Below, in pieces: positions 23,270 through 32,003 of a stretch of DNA of 40,589 nucleotides. Source of the DNA: CBFDBF01 sp050293315 (GTDB lineage Bacteria > Pseudomonadota > Gammaproteobacteria > Chromatiales > Chromatiaceae). The notes under the pieces were generated by a model that was not told where the DNA came from, ran no database searches, and was given only the letters and a program-made list of their open reading frames with translations. The stretch covers positions 1 to 40,589 of the forward strand of contig JBNKMS010000025.1 of assembly GCA_050293315.1 (NCBI GenBank), read 5' to 3'. Positions within the stretch are counted from its first letter, which is position 1, and the number at the start of each line of letters is the position of its first letter. A program made the translations under genes and the position numbers.

Positions 23270-23449
23270 ATGGCAGTTCAGAAAAGCAGAAAAACACCAT
23301 CCAGACGTGGTATGCGTCGTTCCCACGATGCCATTTCCGCTGAGACCATTTCCATCGATCCGACCAGTGGTGAGACCCATCTGCGCCATCATGTGACAGC
23401 AGATGGATTTTATCGTGGCCGTAAGGTCGTCAGCGGTAAAGACGAGTAA
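23270..23449 (+). CDS. rpmF: 50S ribosomal protein L32
   Basis: A 59-residue ribosomal protein with the standard start MAVQKSRKTPSRRGMRRSHD. The RBS TAGGAG lies 8 bases upstream of ATG 23270. The residues that follow (HLRHHVTADGFYRGRKV) are typical of the gammaproteobacterial form, which lacks the zinc-binding Cys motif. It sits in the conserved yceD-rpmF-plsX order that ties ribosome and lipid synthesis. Confidence 0.97.
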   Translation: MAVQKSRKTPSRRGMRRSHDAISAETISIDPTSGETHLRHHVTADGFYRGRKVVSGKDE

Positions 23450-23518
23450 GCTGGATCGTCTTCAACCGGCCTCAACAGGCTGCCTTGAAAACTAAAATTT
23501 TTACCAAATTGCTATCAG

Positions 23519-24550
23519 ATGTCCGCACCTGATCAAATAACCATTGCCCTGGATGCCATGGGAGGAGATCACGGAGTCGAGGTGGTAGTGCCGGCTGCGC
23601 TGGAGTTTCTTGATCAGGATCCTGAGGTTAATCTCATCCTGGTAGGACGAGAGGAGGCCATTAGCCCCTATCTGCGCTCCAATCCACATAGTGAGCGGCT
23701 GCAGGTTATTCACGCCTCTGAAGAGGTGGCAATGGATGAACTCCCCTCCAAGGCGTTGCGCAACAAAAAAGACTCGTCCATGCGGGTGGCTATTAATACG
23801 GTAAAGGATGGTGTCGCAGACGCCTGTGTCAGCGCTGGTAATACCGGTGCGCTGATGGCGATATCACGCTATGTTCTGAAGATGATCCAGGATGTCGATC
23901 GTCCTGCAGTAATTGGCGCCATTCCATCGATTGGTGGTCACACCTGGATGTTGGATCTGGGCGCCAATGTGGACTCCAATGGCGAGCAGCTTTTTCAGTT
24001 CGCGTTAATGGGCAGCGAACTGGTCTCATCGGTGGATGATATTACAGCCCCAACTGTCGGCCTGCTCAATATTGGTCAGGAGGAGATCAAGGGTAGTGAT
24101 CAGGTAAAGGTCGCGCATGAACTGATCAGTAACAGCTCCCTCAACTATGTTGGTTATGTTGAAGGCGATGATATCTGCAAGGGGGTGGTAGACCTGGTGG
24201 TCTCAGATGGATTTGTAGGTAATATCTCACTCAAGAGCAGTGAAGGTGTGGCCAAGATGGTCAGACACTACCTGCAAGAGGGTTTCAACCGTAATATCTT
24301 CACCCGTCTGGCTGGACTTGTGGCTATGCCGGTACTGAACCGCTTCCGCCGCTCTATCGACCCCAGGCGTTATAATGGAGCCAGTCTGCTTGGACTGCGT
24401 GGTATCGTGGTTAAAAGCCATGGTGGGGCAGATAAGCTGGCCTTCGAGAATGCCATCGGGATTGCCAAAAAGGCCGTTATCACCCATGTACCGGAACGTA
24501 TAGCCAAGGATGTAGAGCAACAGCTTGCCGCAGGGACGGACAAGGCATGA
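23519..24550 (+). CDS. plsX: phosphate acyltransferase PlsX
   Basis: A 343-residue peripheral membrane enzyme that makes acyl-phosphate from acyl-ACP for phospholipid synthesis. The N-terminal IALDAMGGDHG is the family hallmark. SAGNTGALMA, LLNIGQEEIKGSD and the C-terminal GLRGIVVKSHGGAD are also present. Length is usual. Its last four bases overlap fabH (ATGA), implying coupling. Confidence 0.97.
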   Translation: MSAPDQITIALDAMGGDHGVEVVVPAALEFLDQDPEVNLILVGREEAISPYLRSNPHSERLQVIHASEEVAMDELPSKALRNKKDSSMRVAINTVKDGVADACVSAGNTGALMAISRYVLKMIQDVDRPAVIGAIPSIGGHTWMLDLGANVDSNGEQLFQFALMGSELVSSVDDITAPTVGLLNIGQEEIKGSDQVKVAHELISNSSLNYVGYVEGDDICKGVVDLVVSDGFVGNISLKSSEGVAKMVRHYLQEGFNRNIFTRLAGLVAMPVLNRFRRSIDPRRYNGASLLGLRGIVVKSHGGADKLAFENAIGIAKKAVITHVPERIAKDVEQQLAAGTDKA

Positions 24551-25515
24551 CTTATGCGCGTATAGCCGGCACTGGTGGTCATATACCTGAGAAGGTACTG
24601 ACCAATCACGATCTGGAAAAGATGGTCGACACCTCTGACCAGTGGATTGTGGAACGCACCGGTATCCGTAAACGTCACATCGCCGCCGATGGTGAGACCA
24701 CCTGTGATCTGGCAGAGAAGGCCGCCCGCAATGCCATGGAGGCAGCTGGCAAAACGGCCGCAGATATCGATCTGGTCATTGTTGCCACCACCACTCCGGA
24801 TAAGGTCTTTCCCAGTACCGCCTGCCTGCTGCAGCAGCGTTTGGGTATAAGCGGCTGTGCGGCCTTCGATGTGCAGGCAGTATGTACCGGCTTTATCTAT
24901 GCCATGGGAGTGGCCGAGAAGTTTATCCGTGCCGGCGGGGTACGCTCTGCGCTGGTGGTGGGGGCGGAGACCCTCTCCCGGATTGTCGACTGGAGTGATC
25001 GTGACACCTGTGTTCTGTTTGCGGATGGCGCTGGGGCAGTGGTGCTAGAGGCCAGCGAAGAGCCTGGGATAATGTCTACCCATCTACACGCAGACGGTAA
25101 CTATGCCGACCTGCTGCAGGTATCTGGCGGAGTCTCCGCCGGCTTTGAACAGCTGCAGGAGGGCAAGGCCTTTATCGAGATGCGTGGCAACGAGGTATTC
25201 AAGGTGGCGGTCACCACCTTGGGCCGCATCGTGGATGAGACCCTTGAGGCAAACAATATGAAAAAGTCTGATGTGGACTGGTTGATCCCGCATCAGGCGA
25301 ATATCCGCATCATCAAGGCCACTGCAAAAAAACTCAAGATATCCATGGATCATGTGGTAGTGACAGTGGATGAGCATGGCAATACCTCTGCCGCCTCGGT
25401 GCCGCTCGCGCTGGACACCGCGGTACGAGATGGACGTATTAAAAGGGGTGAGACGTTAATGCTGGAGGCGTTTGGCGGCGGTTTTACCTGGGGTTCGGTA
25501 TTGTTGAAATACTAG
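24547..25515 (+). CDS. fabH: beta-ketoacyl-ACP synthase III
   Basis: A 322-residue enzyme that starts fatty acid synthesis by condensing acetyl-CoA with malonyl-ACP. The catalytic triad is visible: C113 in AVCTGF, His in PHQANIRI and Asn in HGNTSAAS. The GGGFTWGS C-terminal loop is present. The gene overlaps plsX by 4 bp. In most gammaproteobacteria fabD would follow; here 67 bp separate fabH from fabG. Confidence 0.97.
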   Translation: MTYARIAGTGGHIPEKVLTNHDLEKMVDTSDQWIVERTGIRKRHIAADGETTCDLAEKAARNAMEAAGKTAADIDLVIVATTTPDKVFPSTACLLQQRLGISGCAAFDVQAVCTGFIYAMGVAEKFIRAGGVRSALVVGAETLSRIVDWSDRDTCVLFADGAGAVVLEASEEPGIMSTHLHADGNYADLLQVSGGVSAGFEQLQEGKAFIEMRGNEVFKVAVTTLGRIVDETLEANNMKKSDVDWLIPHQANIRIIKATAKKLKISMDHVVVTVDEHGNTSAASVPLALDTAVRDGRIKRGETLMLEAFGGGFTWGSVLLKY

Positions 25516-25582
25516 GCGGGCTCTGATTGAATCAAAGACCGCCGAATTGTGTAGATACAATTTTTTGAATATGGAGTCAGCG

Positions 25583-26323
25583 ATGCTTACAGATGAAATT
25601 GTCCTGGTTACCGGTGCAAGTCGCGGTATTGGTAGTGCTATTGCCAATCTGCTGGGGAGCCATGGGGCGACTGTCATTGGTACTGCTACCACTGAAGCGG
25701 GCGCCGAGGCTATCAGCAAGCGCCTGCAGGATGCTGGAACGAAGGGTGGAGGCATGGTGCTCAATGTGGCTGATCCAGAATCGGTAAAAGCGGTTATGGA
25801 GGCAATCGGTGAACAGTATGGTGCCCCGACCGTGCTGGTGAATAACGCCGGTATCACCCGGGACAATCTGGCGATGCGGATGAAGGATGAAGAGTGGGAC
25901 TCTATTATAGAGACCAACCTAACCTCAATATTTCGCCTCTCACGCGCCTGTCTGCGCAATATGATGAAGGCGCGCAAGGGACGTATTATCAATATCGGCT
26001 CGGTTGTTGGTACCACTGGCAACCCAGGACAGGCCAACTATGCTGCTGCCAAGGCAGGGATGGTTGGGTTCAGCAGGTCACTGGCGCGCGAGGTAGGCTC
26101 CAGAGGGATTACGGTCAACACGGTTGCCCCCGGGTTTATCGATACCGATATGACCAAGGAGTTGCCTGACGAGCAGAAGGATGCACTACTGGCATCCATA
26201 CCTATGGGTAGACTCGGTCAGGCGGATGAAATCGCCCAGGCCGTGCTGTTTCTCGCCTCGGAGCATGCATCCTACATAACCGGCGAGACCCTGCATGTAA
26301 ACGGAGGCATGTTTATGCCCTGA
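25583..26323 (+). CDS. fabG: 3-oxoacyl-ACP reductase
   Basis: A 246-residue NADPH-dependent short-chain dehydrogenase of fatty acid synthesis. Start at ATG 25583, with GGAG 6 bases upstream, gives the usual FabG N terminus (LTDEIVLVTGASRGIG); a longer frame from 25547 is unlikely. The cofactor motif GASRGIG lies at 11-17, NNAG near 87-90 and the catalytic S140, Y153, K157. It lies directly after fabH with no fabD. A 256-bp AT-rich gap follows before acpP. Confidence 0.95.
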   Translation: MLTDEIVLVTGASRGIGSAIANLLGSHGATVIGTATTEAGAEAISKRLQDAGTKGGGMVLNVADPESVKAVMEAIGEQYGAPTVLVNNAGITRDNLAMRMKDEEWDSIIETNLTSIFRLSRACLRNMMKARKGRIINIGSVVGTTGNPGQANYAAAKAGMVGFSRSLAREVGSRGITVNTVAPGFIDTDMTKELPDEQKDALLASIPMGRLGQADEIAQAVLFLASEHASYITGETLHVNGGMFMP

Positions 26324-26579
26324 GGAGATAATTTCTCCATATCTGCCAAGTTTTTGCTTAATAATTAATGTTATACATTAACAATATATAATAACATATT
26401 GAATTAATAAGTAATTAACAGTATAGAGTAATAGCCCAAAAGTATTATATTGGGGTTTAATAATTCCATGTTTGTGCATACAATACCCCGGCGATTCCCA
26501 AAGATTCATCGGTCGGTCCTGGATCGGCTGTAGACTTCTTTAGGCAATCTCTCGTAATTATCAAAGAGGATATAAAAAC

Positions 26580-26816
26580 ATGAGCTCTACTGAAGAAAGA
26601 GTTAAGAAGGTTGTGGTGGAACAGCTTGGTGTCAAAGAGGAGGAGGTGACCAATGAGGCCTCTTTCGTTGATGATCTGGGCGCTGATTCTCTCGACACGG
26701 TTGAACTGGTAATGGCACTCGAAGAGGAATTCGAGACCGAGATTCCGGATGAAGAGGCAGAAAAGATCACCACAGTGCAGTTGGCTGTCGATTACGTAAA
26801 CGCGCATAGCGGCTAA
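26580..26816 (+). CDS. acpP: acyl carrier protein
   Basis: A 78-residue acidic helical protein that carries growing acyl chains on a phosphopantetheine arm at S37 in the ADSLDTVE motif. The sequence is close to standard gammaproteobacterial AcpP, including the IPDEEAEKITTVQLAVDY helix. RBS AGAGGA lies 10 bases upstream. The AT-rich gap before it (26324-26579) probably holds its own promoter, as expected for a highly expressed gene, though no single best -35/-10 stands out. Confidence 0.98.
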   Translation: MSSTEERVKKVVVEQLGVKEEEVTNEASFVDDLGADSLDTVELVMALEEEFETEIPDEEAEKITTVQLAVDYVNAHSG

Positions 26817-26856
26817 TTCTGCTCTGTTTGTTCTCCTGACCTGGGGAAAGTTATAG

Positions 26857-28101
26857 ATGTCTAATAGAAGGGTGGTGGTAACCGGGCTCGGTATGGTCTC
26901 ACCTGTTGGTCGCGATATTGCGACCTCCTGGGAGAGTATACTGGCTGGTAAGAGTGGCATCAGGCCGATAACCCATTTCGACAACTCTGCATTTAGTGTT
27001 CGCTTTGGTGGGCCTATTGTGGATTTTGACGTTACTGAATATATCTCGGCCAAAGAGGCCCGTAAGATGGATCCCTTTATCCATTACGGCCTGGCCGCAG
27101 GGATTCAGGCAATAAAAGACTCCGGTATTGAGGCAACGGATGAGAATGCTGCGCGTATCGGGGTGGCAGTCGGGGCGGGTATCGGTGGCATCAGCACTAT
27201 CGAGAATAACTACGATGCCTTTCTGGAAAAGGGCCCTCGCAGGATATCTCCATTCTTTGTGCCAGCATCCATCATCAATATGGTGGCTGGCAACCTCTCC
27301 ATTATGCACGGCTTTAAGGGCCCCAACATCTCCATTGTATCGGCCTGTAGTACCGGAGCGCATAACATTGCTGATGCCATGCGTATGATCCAGTATGGCA
27401 CTGTAGACGCGATGGTTGCCGGTGGTGCCGAGATGGCTACTACTCCGATCGGTATGGGTGGGTTTGCAGCTGCCAAGGCCCTCTCCACCCGCAATGATGA
27501 TCCAGAGCGGGCCAGCCGCCCGTGGGATCGTGATCGCGATGGTTTTGTCCTGAGCGATGGTGCCGGTGTAGTGGTGTTGGAAGAGCTGGAACATGCGCAG
27601 AAGCGTGGCGCCAAGATCTACGCGGAACTGGCGGGCGTAGGGTGGAACTCCGATGCCTATCATATGACCCTGCCAGCACCAGACGGGAGTGGGGCGCGTG
27701 ACTGTATGCTCCAGGCCCTTGCTGACGCAGGCGTTAACCAGGATGAAGTGGACTATATAAACGCCCACGGTACATCAACCCCAGCTGGGGATATCGGGGA
27801 GACCATGGCGGTGAAAGGCGCGTTCGGTGATCACGCCTATAAACTGGCCGTGAGCTCTACCAAGTCTATGACCGGTCATCTTTTGGGGGCTGCGGGCGGT
27901 GTTGAGGCGATATTTACCATGCTGGCACTGCGCGATCAGGTGGCGCCTCCAACCATCAACCTGGAGAACCAGGATCCTGAGTGCGATCTTGACTATGTCC
28001 CTAACACCGCGCGCGAGATGAAGATCGATGTAGCTATCTCCAACTCCTTTGGTTTTGGTGGCACCAACGGTAGTTTGGTGTTCCGCCGCTGGCAGGATTA
28101 A
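26857..28101 (+). CDS. fabF: beta-ketoacyl-ACP synthase II
   Basis: A 414-residue elongating condensing enzyme. Catalytic C164 in VSACSTGAHN, His in NAHGTSTPAGD and His in TKSMTGHLLGAAGG, plus the C-terminal SFGFGGTNGSLVF. Length is standard (E. coli 413). It lies 40 bp after acpP. The pabC ATG follows after 23 bp. Confidence 0.98.
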   Translation: MSNRRVVVTGLGMVSPVGRDIATSWESILAGKSGIRPITHFDNSAFSVRFGGPIVDFDVTEYISAKEARKMDPFIHYGLAAGIQAIKDSGIEATDENAARIGVAVGAGIGGISTIENNYDAFLEKGPRRISPFFVPASIINMVAGNLSIMHGFKGPNISIVSACSTGAHNIADAMRMIQYGTVDAMVAGGAEMATTPIGMGGFAAAKALSTRNDDPERASRPWDRDRDGFVLSDGAGVVVLEELEHAQKRGAKIYAELAGVGWNSDAYHMTLPAPDGSGARDCMLQALADAGVNQDEVDYINAHGTSTPAGDIGETMAVKGAFGDHAYKLAVSSTKSMTGHLLGAAGGVEAIFTMLALRDQVAPPTINLENQDPECDLDYVPNTAREMKIDVAISNSFGFGGTNGSLVFRRWQD

Positions 28102-28124
28102 ACCAAGAACATACCTCCCTCCCA

Positions 28125-28940
28125 ATGCTGGTCAATGGCGAGTCTGTAACCCACCTGTCGGCCGCTGATCGCGGCCTGCAGTATGGTGACGGGCTGTTTG
28201 AGACCATCGCCGTGGTTGCTGGTTCTCCATCCCTATGGCAACAGCATATAGACCGACTGGGTTGCGGCTGTGAGCGTCTGGGGATCCCCTTTCCGGGTGA
28301 GGAGCTACTACGGCAGGAGGCGCTACAGGAGATAGGTGCGGTAGAACAGGCCGTGCTAAAGATAATCATCACCCGGGGGGAGGGGAGACGCGGCTACCGA
28401 CCGCCTTCTGCGCCTAAACCATCCCGCCTGTTGGAGGCCAGCCCCTGGCCCGATTACCCCCCAGAGAACGCCAGAGAGGGCGTGGTGGCCCGTATATGCT
28501 CTACCAGGGTGGCCACCAATAGCAGCCTGGCCGGGATAAAACACCTAAACCGCCTGCCGCAGGTGATGGCACGCCAGGAGTGGAGTGATCCGGAGATAGC
28601 TGAGGGACTTATGCTGGATGAGCGTGATAGAGTTATCTCAGGGACCATGAGCAACCTTTTCCTGCTCCATGGGGATGAACTCTGGACCCCGGATCTGAGT
28701 AGATCCGGGGTATCCGGTATAATGCGCGGTGTAGTGTTGGCAACTGCCAAACAGCTAAAGATACCGGTGCAGATTAAGGAGTTGACGGTGGATGATCTAA
28801 CTGGGTCCGATGCCCTGTTTCTGACCAACTCACTGATTGGAGTATGGCCCATACGTGAACTCGCCGGAGAGAGTTTCCGGGTCAAAGCGATCAGCCCTGA
28901 TCTTCTGCGGATCGTACGGCAGCAATCAGGCCTAGAGTAG
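28125..28940 (+). CDS. pabC: aminodeoxychorismate lyase
   Basis: A 271-residue PLP enzyme that forms p-aminobenzoate for folate. N-terminal DRGLQYGDGLFET, the PLP lysine in AGIKHLNRLPQV, EGLMLDERDRVISGTMSNLF and LTNSLIGVWPIREL are family motifs. D-amino acid transaminases are related, but the fabF-pabC-mltG-tmk-holB order supports PabC. A perfect 10-bp hairpin lies inside the gene (28687-28710). Confidence 0.93.
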   Translation: MLVNGESVTHLSAADRGLQYGDGLFETIAVVAGSPSLWQQHIDRLGCGCERLGIPFPGEELLRQEALQEIGAVEQAVLKIIITRGEGRRGYRPPSAPKPSRLLEASPWPDYPPENAREGVVARICSTRVATNSSLAGIKHLNRLPQVMARQEWSDPEIAEGLMLDERDRVISGTMSNLFLLHGDELWTPDLSRSGVSGIMRGVVLATAKQLKIPVQIKELTVDDLTGSDALFLTNSLIGVWPIRELAGESFRVKAISPDLLRIVRQQSGLE

Positions 28941-28953
28941 GGGATCACAAACT

Positions 28954-29961
28954 ATGTTGCATCGCCTCCTTGGGATAACACTTATCATCATCAGCATAGC
29001 TGCTGCCTGGATGTTGATGGAGTTGCGCCATTTTCGTGAGACCCCGCTCAATCTCCCACAGGAGGGAGCTACATACATCCTGGCTCCAGGCAGCTCATTT
29101 GGCCTTATGGCTCGGGATCTGGAGCAGCTTGGATATATCGATAGCGCCCTGTATCTGCGTATAACCGCCCGCCTCGGGGGTATCGCAGAGCAGATCAAGG
29201 CAGGTGAGTACTTTATTCCAGCCGGCACGACCCCGGATCAGCTGCTTGCGCTGTTGGTATCTGGTGGAGTGGTAAAACATAGTTTTACCCTGGTGGAGGG
29301 GTGGACCTTCCACCAGGTAATAGCTGCAATTCGCAATCTGGAACCGCTGCAGCATACTATCGAGAACCTATCCGATGCAGAGATAATGCAGCGCCTCGGA
29401 CATGCAGGAGAGCACCCTGAGGGGCGCTTCCTGGCCGATACATACCAATTCTCCAGGGGTATGACCGATATTGAGCTGTTGCAACGGGCCTATGATGCTA
29501 TGACAGAGCTGCTACGCAGAGAGTGGCCTAAAAAAAGTGATAGATTGCCATTAAAGAGCAGTTATGAGGCAATCATTCTCGCCTCAATCGTTGAGAAAGA
29601 GACGGCGCTAGCGAGTGAGCGCCCACGGATTGCAGGGGTGTTTCTACGGCGTCTTAGCAAGGGGATGAAGCTACAGACCGATCCTACTGTGATCTATGGG
29701 ATAGGGGAGGGCTTTGACGGCAATATCCGGCGTCGCGACCTGCTCAAAGATACCCCGTATAATACCTACGTGCATACCGGGCTGACGCCGACCCCCATCA
29801 GTAATCCGGGAAAAGAGGCTATACTGGCGGTGCTTAATCCACTGCAGGGGGATGACGCCCTCTATTTCGTCGCCAAGGGGGAGAGTGACGGCAGCCACCA
29901 TTTTTCAGCTACATTCGAAGAGCACAACAGGGCGGTACGGAAGTATCAGTTAAAAAAATGA
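28954..29961 (+). CDS. mltG: endolytic murein transglycosylase MltG
   Basis: A 335-residue inner-membrane enzyme that cuts nascent glycan strands and sets peptidoglycan chain length. One N-terminal transmembrane helix (about 3-22). LysM-like region with APGSSFGLMARDLEQLG and PAGTTPDQLLALLVSG. The catalytic Glu lies in ASIVEKETAL, followed by GVFLRRLSKGMKLQTDPTVIYG and YNTYVHTGLTPTPISNPG, all hallmark YceG/MltG. Start ATG is 13 bp after pabC. The position before tmk-holB is conserved. Confidence 0.96.
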   Translation: MLHRLLGITLIIISIAAAWMLMELRHFRETPLNLPQEGATYILAPGSSFGLMARDLEQLGYIDSALYLRITARLGGIAEQIKAGEYFIPAGTTPDQLLALLVSGGVVKHSFTLVEGWTFHQVIAAIRNLEPLQHTIENLSDAEIMQRLGHAGEHPEGRFLADTYQFSRGMTDIELLQRAYDAMTELLRREWPKKSDRLPLKSSYEAIILASIVEKETALASERPRIAGVFLRRLSKGMKLQTDPTVIYGIGEGFDGNIRRRDLLKDTPYNTYVHTGLTPTPISNPGKEAILAVLNPLQGDDALYFVAKGESDGSHHFSATFEEHNRAVRKYQLKK

Positions 29962-29985
29962 TCCGCTAGTGGAAACCTAAGGTAC

Positions 29986-30636
29986 ATGAGTATGGGTATT
30001 GCCAGAGGGAAATTTATCACCGTTGAGGGGATCGAGGGGGCCGGTAAAAGCAGCAACCTTGAGTTTGTACGTGAGCTGCTGGAGAGTAGCGGCCGGGAGG
30101 TCTTGTATACCCGTGAGCCTGGCGGTACCCCATTGGGCGAAGAGATCCGGCAGCTCTTGCTGGGGCACAAGCACACCGGGATGGCCGATGACACCGAACT
30201 GCTGCTGATGTTTGCGGCCCGGGCTGAACATCTGGAACAGAAGATCAGGCCTGCCCTGGAGGCCGGTATCTGGGTACTGTGTGACCGTTTTACCGACGCC
30301 TCTTACGCCTACCAAGGGGGAGGAAGGGGCATAGAGAGGGGCCGTATAGAGGCACTGGAGGAGTGGACCCAGGGGAGTCTACGCCCAGATCTTACCCTGC
30401 TGCTCGACCTGCCGGTTGAGGTTGGACTGGAGCGGGCCGGTAGGCGCTCCGCACCAGATCGTTTTGAGAAGGAGCAGCTATCGTTCTTTGAGCGGGTACG
30501 CAGCAGCTATCTGGAGAGCGCCTGGAAGGATGCGGGCAGGTTCAAGGTAGTGGACGCCTCTCCACCCCTGTATGAGGTGCAGCAGCATATCGCGGAGCTG
30601 TTGCAGGAGTTTCTGGACTCACAGGCGGATGGATAA
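29986..30636 (+). CDS. tmk: thymidylate kinase
   Basis: A 216-residue kinase that converts dTMP to dTDP. P-loop EGIEGAGKSSN (about 14-24), TREPGGTPLGEEIR, the DRF motif in CDRFTDASYAYQGGGR and the LID region RRSAPDRFEKE. Start ATG at 29986; the second ATG at 29992 is possible. The coding end overlaps holB by 8 bp. Confidence 0.96.
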   Translation: MSMGIARGKFITVEGIEGAGKSSNLEFVRELLESSGREVLYTREPGGTPLGEEIRQLLLGHKHTGMADDTELLLMFAARAEHLEQKIRPALEAGIWVLCDRFTDASYAYQGGGRGIERGRIEALEEWTQGSLRPDLTLLLDLPVEVGLERAGRRSAPDRFEKEQLSFFERVRSSYLESAWKDAGRFKVVDASPPLYEVQQHIAELLQEFLDSQADG

Positions 30637-31630
30637 GAGAGAACCATACCCACCATATCCATGGTTACAGGACGTCTGGCAGCAACTGCTGCAGGCCCGC
30701 AGGGCAGGGCGACTACCGCATGCACTTCTGTTATCGGGTGGCGCAGGGGTTGGTAAGAGGGGACTGGCAGAGTCCCTGGCTGCATCTCTGCTCTGTACAG
30801 AGGCAGATGATCGAGGTCATCCCTGCGGCCACTGTCGCGGCTGTCAGCTGCGTCTGGCTGAGACCCACCCTGACCTGCAGCGTATAGTCCCGGAGGAGAA
30901 GGGAAAGTCGATCAAGATCGACACCATCCGCGAGTTTATCGACAGAGGCGGGCAAACGGCACACTCCGGTGGATATAAGATTGTGTTGATTGAACCGGCA
31001 GATGCCATGACCAACGAGGCGGCCAACAGTCTGCTCAAGACCCTGGAGGAGCCGGTAGCCTGGACCCTGCTTCTCCTTATAACATCCAAACCTGGCAGCC
31101 TACCTGCTACCATTCGTAGCCGTTGTCAGAAGATCATCCTAAATGCACCACCAAAGGATGTTGCACTGAGTTGGTTACAGCAGAACATAGGCACAGACAA
31201 CAATGGAGAGGTCCTACTGCAACTCGCGGCCGGGGCTCCGATCAAGGCAGCAGAACTTGCTGACCAGGAGTTACTGCAACAGAGAGCAACAATGCTGGAC
31301 GAATTTGTTGCTCTGTTAGAGGATCGTGAAGAGCCGGTTGCGCTGGCTGGAAGATGGGAAAAGATGGATCCAGAGCTATCATTGCACTGGCTAAGCGGCT
31401 GGGTGATTGATATGCTGCGTCTGAAGATGGCTGCAAACCCGCCCAACCTGATCAATCTGGAACAGATAGAGCGTTTGCAAGATATGGCTGGGAAGCTAGA
31501 CTTAAAACAGCTATATATTCTGTTGGATCGGCTGTATGAGGCGCACAGGACCATCGGTAGTACACTCAATTTTCGTATGTTACTGGAAGGGCTGTTGCTA
31601 CAACTGACAGCAACCAGACAAACAGCATAG
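30629..31630 (+). CDS. holB: DNA polymerase III delta' subunit
   Basis: A 333-residue clamp-loader subunit. The start MDKREPYPPYPW at 30629 lies inside tmk. The AAA+ fold has a P-loop GGAGVGKRGLA; the zinc module HPCGHCRGCQ, with a further Cys before it (LLCTE), is intact. The SRC-type motif IRSRCQKI is present. The delta' P-loop is often inactive in E. coli, but here the GKxG form looks near consensus. A pilZ gene follows 10 bp later. Confidence 0.94.
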   Translation: MDKREPYPPYPWLQDVWQQLLQARRAGRLPHALLLSGGAGVGKRGLAESLAASLLCTEADDRGHPCGHCRGCQLRLAETHPDLQRIVPEEKGKSIKIDTIREFIDRGGQTAHSGGYKIVLIEPADAMTNEAANSLLKTLEEPVAWTLLLLITSKPGSLPATIRSRCQKIILNAPPKDVALSWLQQNIGTDNNGEVLLQLAAGAPIKAAELADQELLQQRATMLDEFVALLEDREEPVALAGRWEKMDPELSLHWLSGWVIDMLRLKMAANPPNLINLEQIERLQDMAGKLDLKQLYILLDRLYEAHRTIGSTLNFRMLLEGLLLQLTATRQTA

Positions 31631-31640
31631 AGGTGGCACA

Positions 31641-32003
31641 ATGGCAAATCAGAAAATGCCGGTAGGGGGAAGCCAGGGAATTCTCTCTCTGACCATAAAG
31701 AACCATAAAGCGTTGTACGCTGCCTATATGAAATTTATTGAAAATGGCGGCCTGTTTATACCCACCAATAAAGAGTACAAACTTGGAGACGAGGTATTTA
31801 TGCTGCTTACTCTGATGGAGGAGAGTGGGCGTATACCGGTTGCAGGGAAGATCGTTTGGATCACACCGCAGGGTGCTGAGGGTAATCGTGCCGCCGGTAT
31901 CGGTGTCCAGTTCAGTGCCCAGGACGATGGTATGGTAAGAAACAAGATTGAGACCTATCTGGCAGGTTCCCTGGAGTCTGAGAACCAGACCCACACTATG
32001 TGA
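31641..32003 (+). CDS. pilZ: type IV pilus PilZ protein
   Basis: A 120-residue PilZ-fold protein of the classical type IV pilus kind, which helps pilus assembly by binding PilB and FimX. Key words: FIENGGLFIPT, YKLGDEVFMLLTLMEE, VAGKIVWITPQGA and GIGVQFS. It lacks the RxxxR motif and a clear DxSxxG, as other true PilZ proteins do, so it probably does not bind c-di-GMP itself. The holB-pilZ-tatD order is common in Pseudomonas and relatives. Confidence 0.93.
   Translation: MANQKMPVGGSQGILSLTIKNHKALYAAYMKFIENGGLFIPTNKEYKLGDEVFMLLTLMEESGRIPVAGKIVWITPQGAEGNRAAGIGVQFSAQDDGMVRNKIETYLAGSLESENQTHTM

Noticed and set aside
26899..27768. 289-codon open frame antisense to fabF
   Set aside because: FabF is unambiguous on the other strand. 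The antisense product is low in hydrophobic order and shows no family motif.
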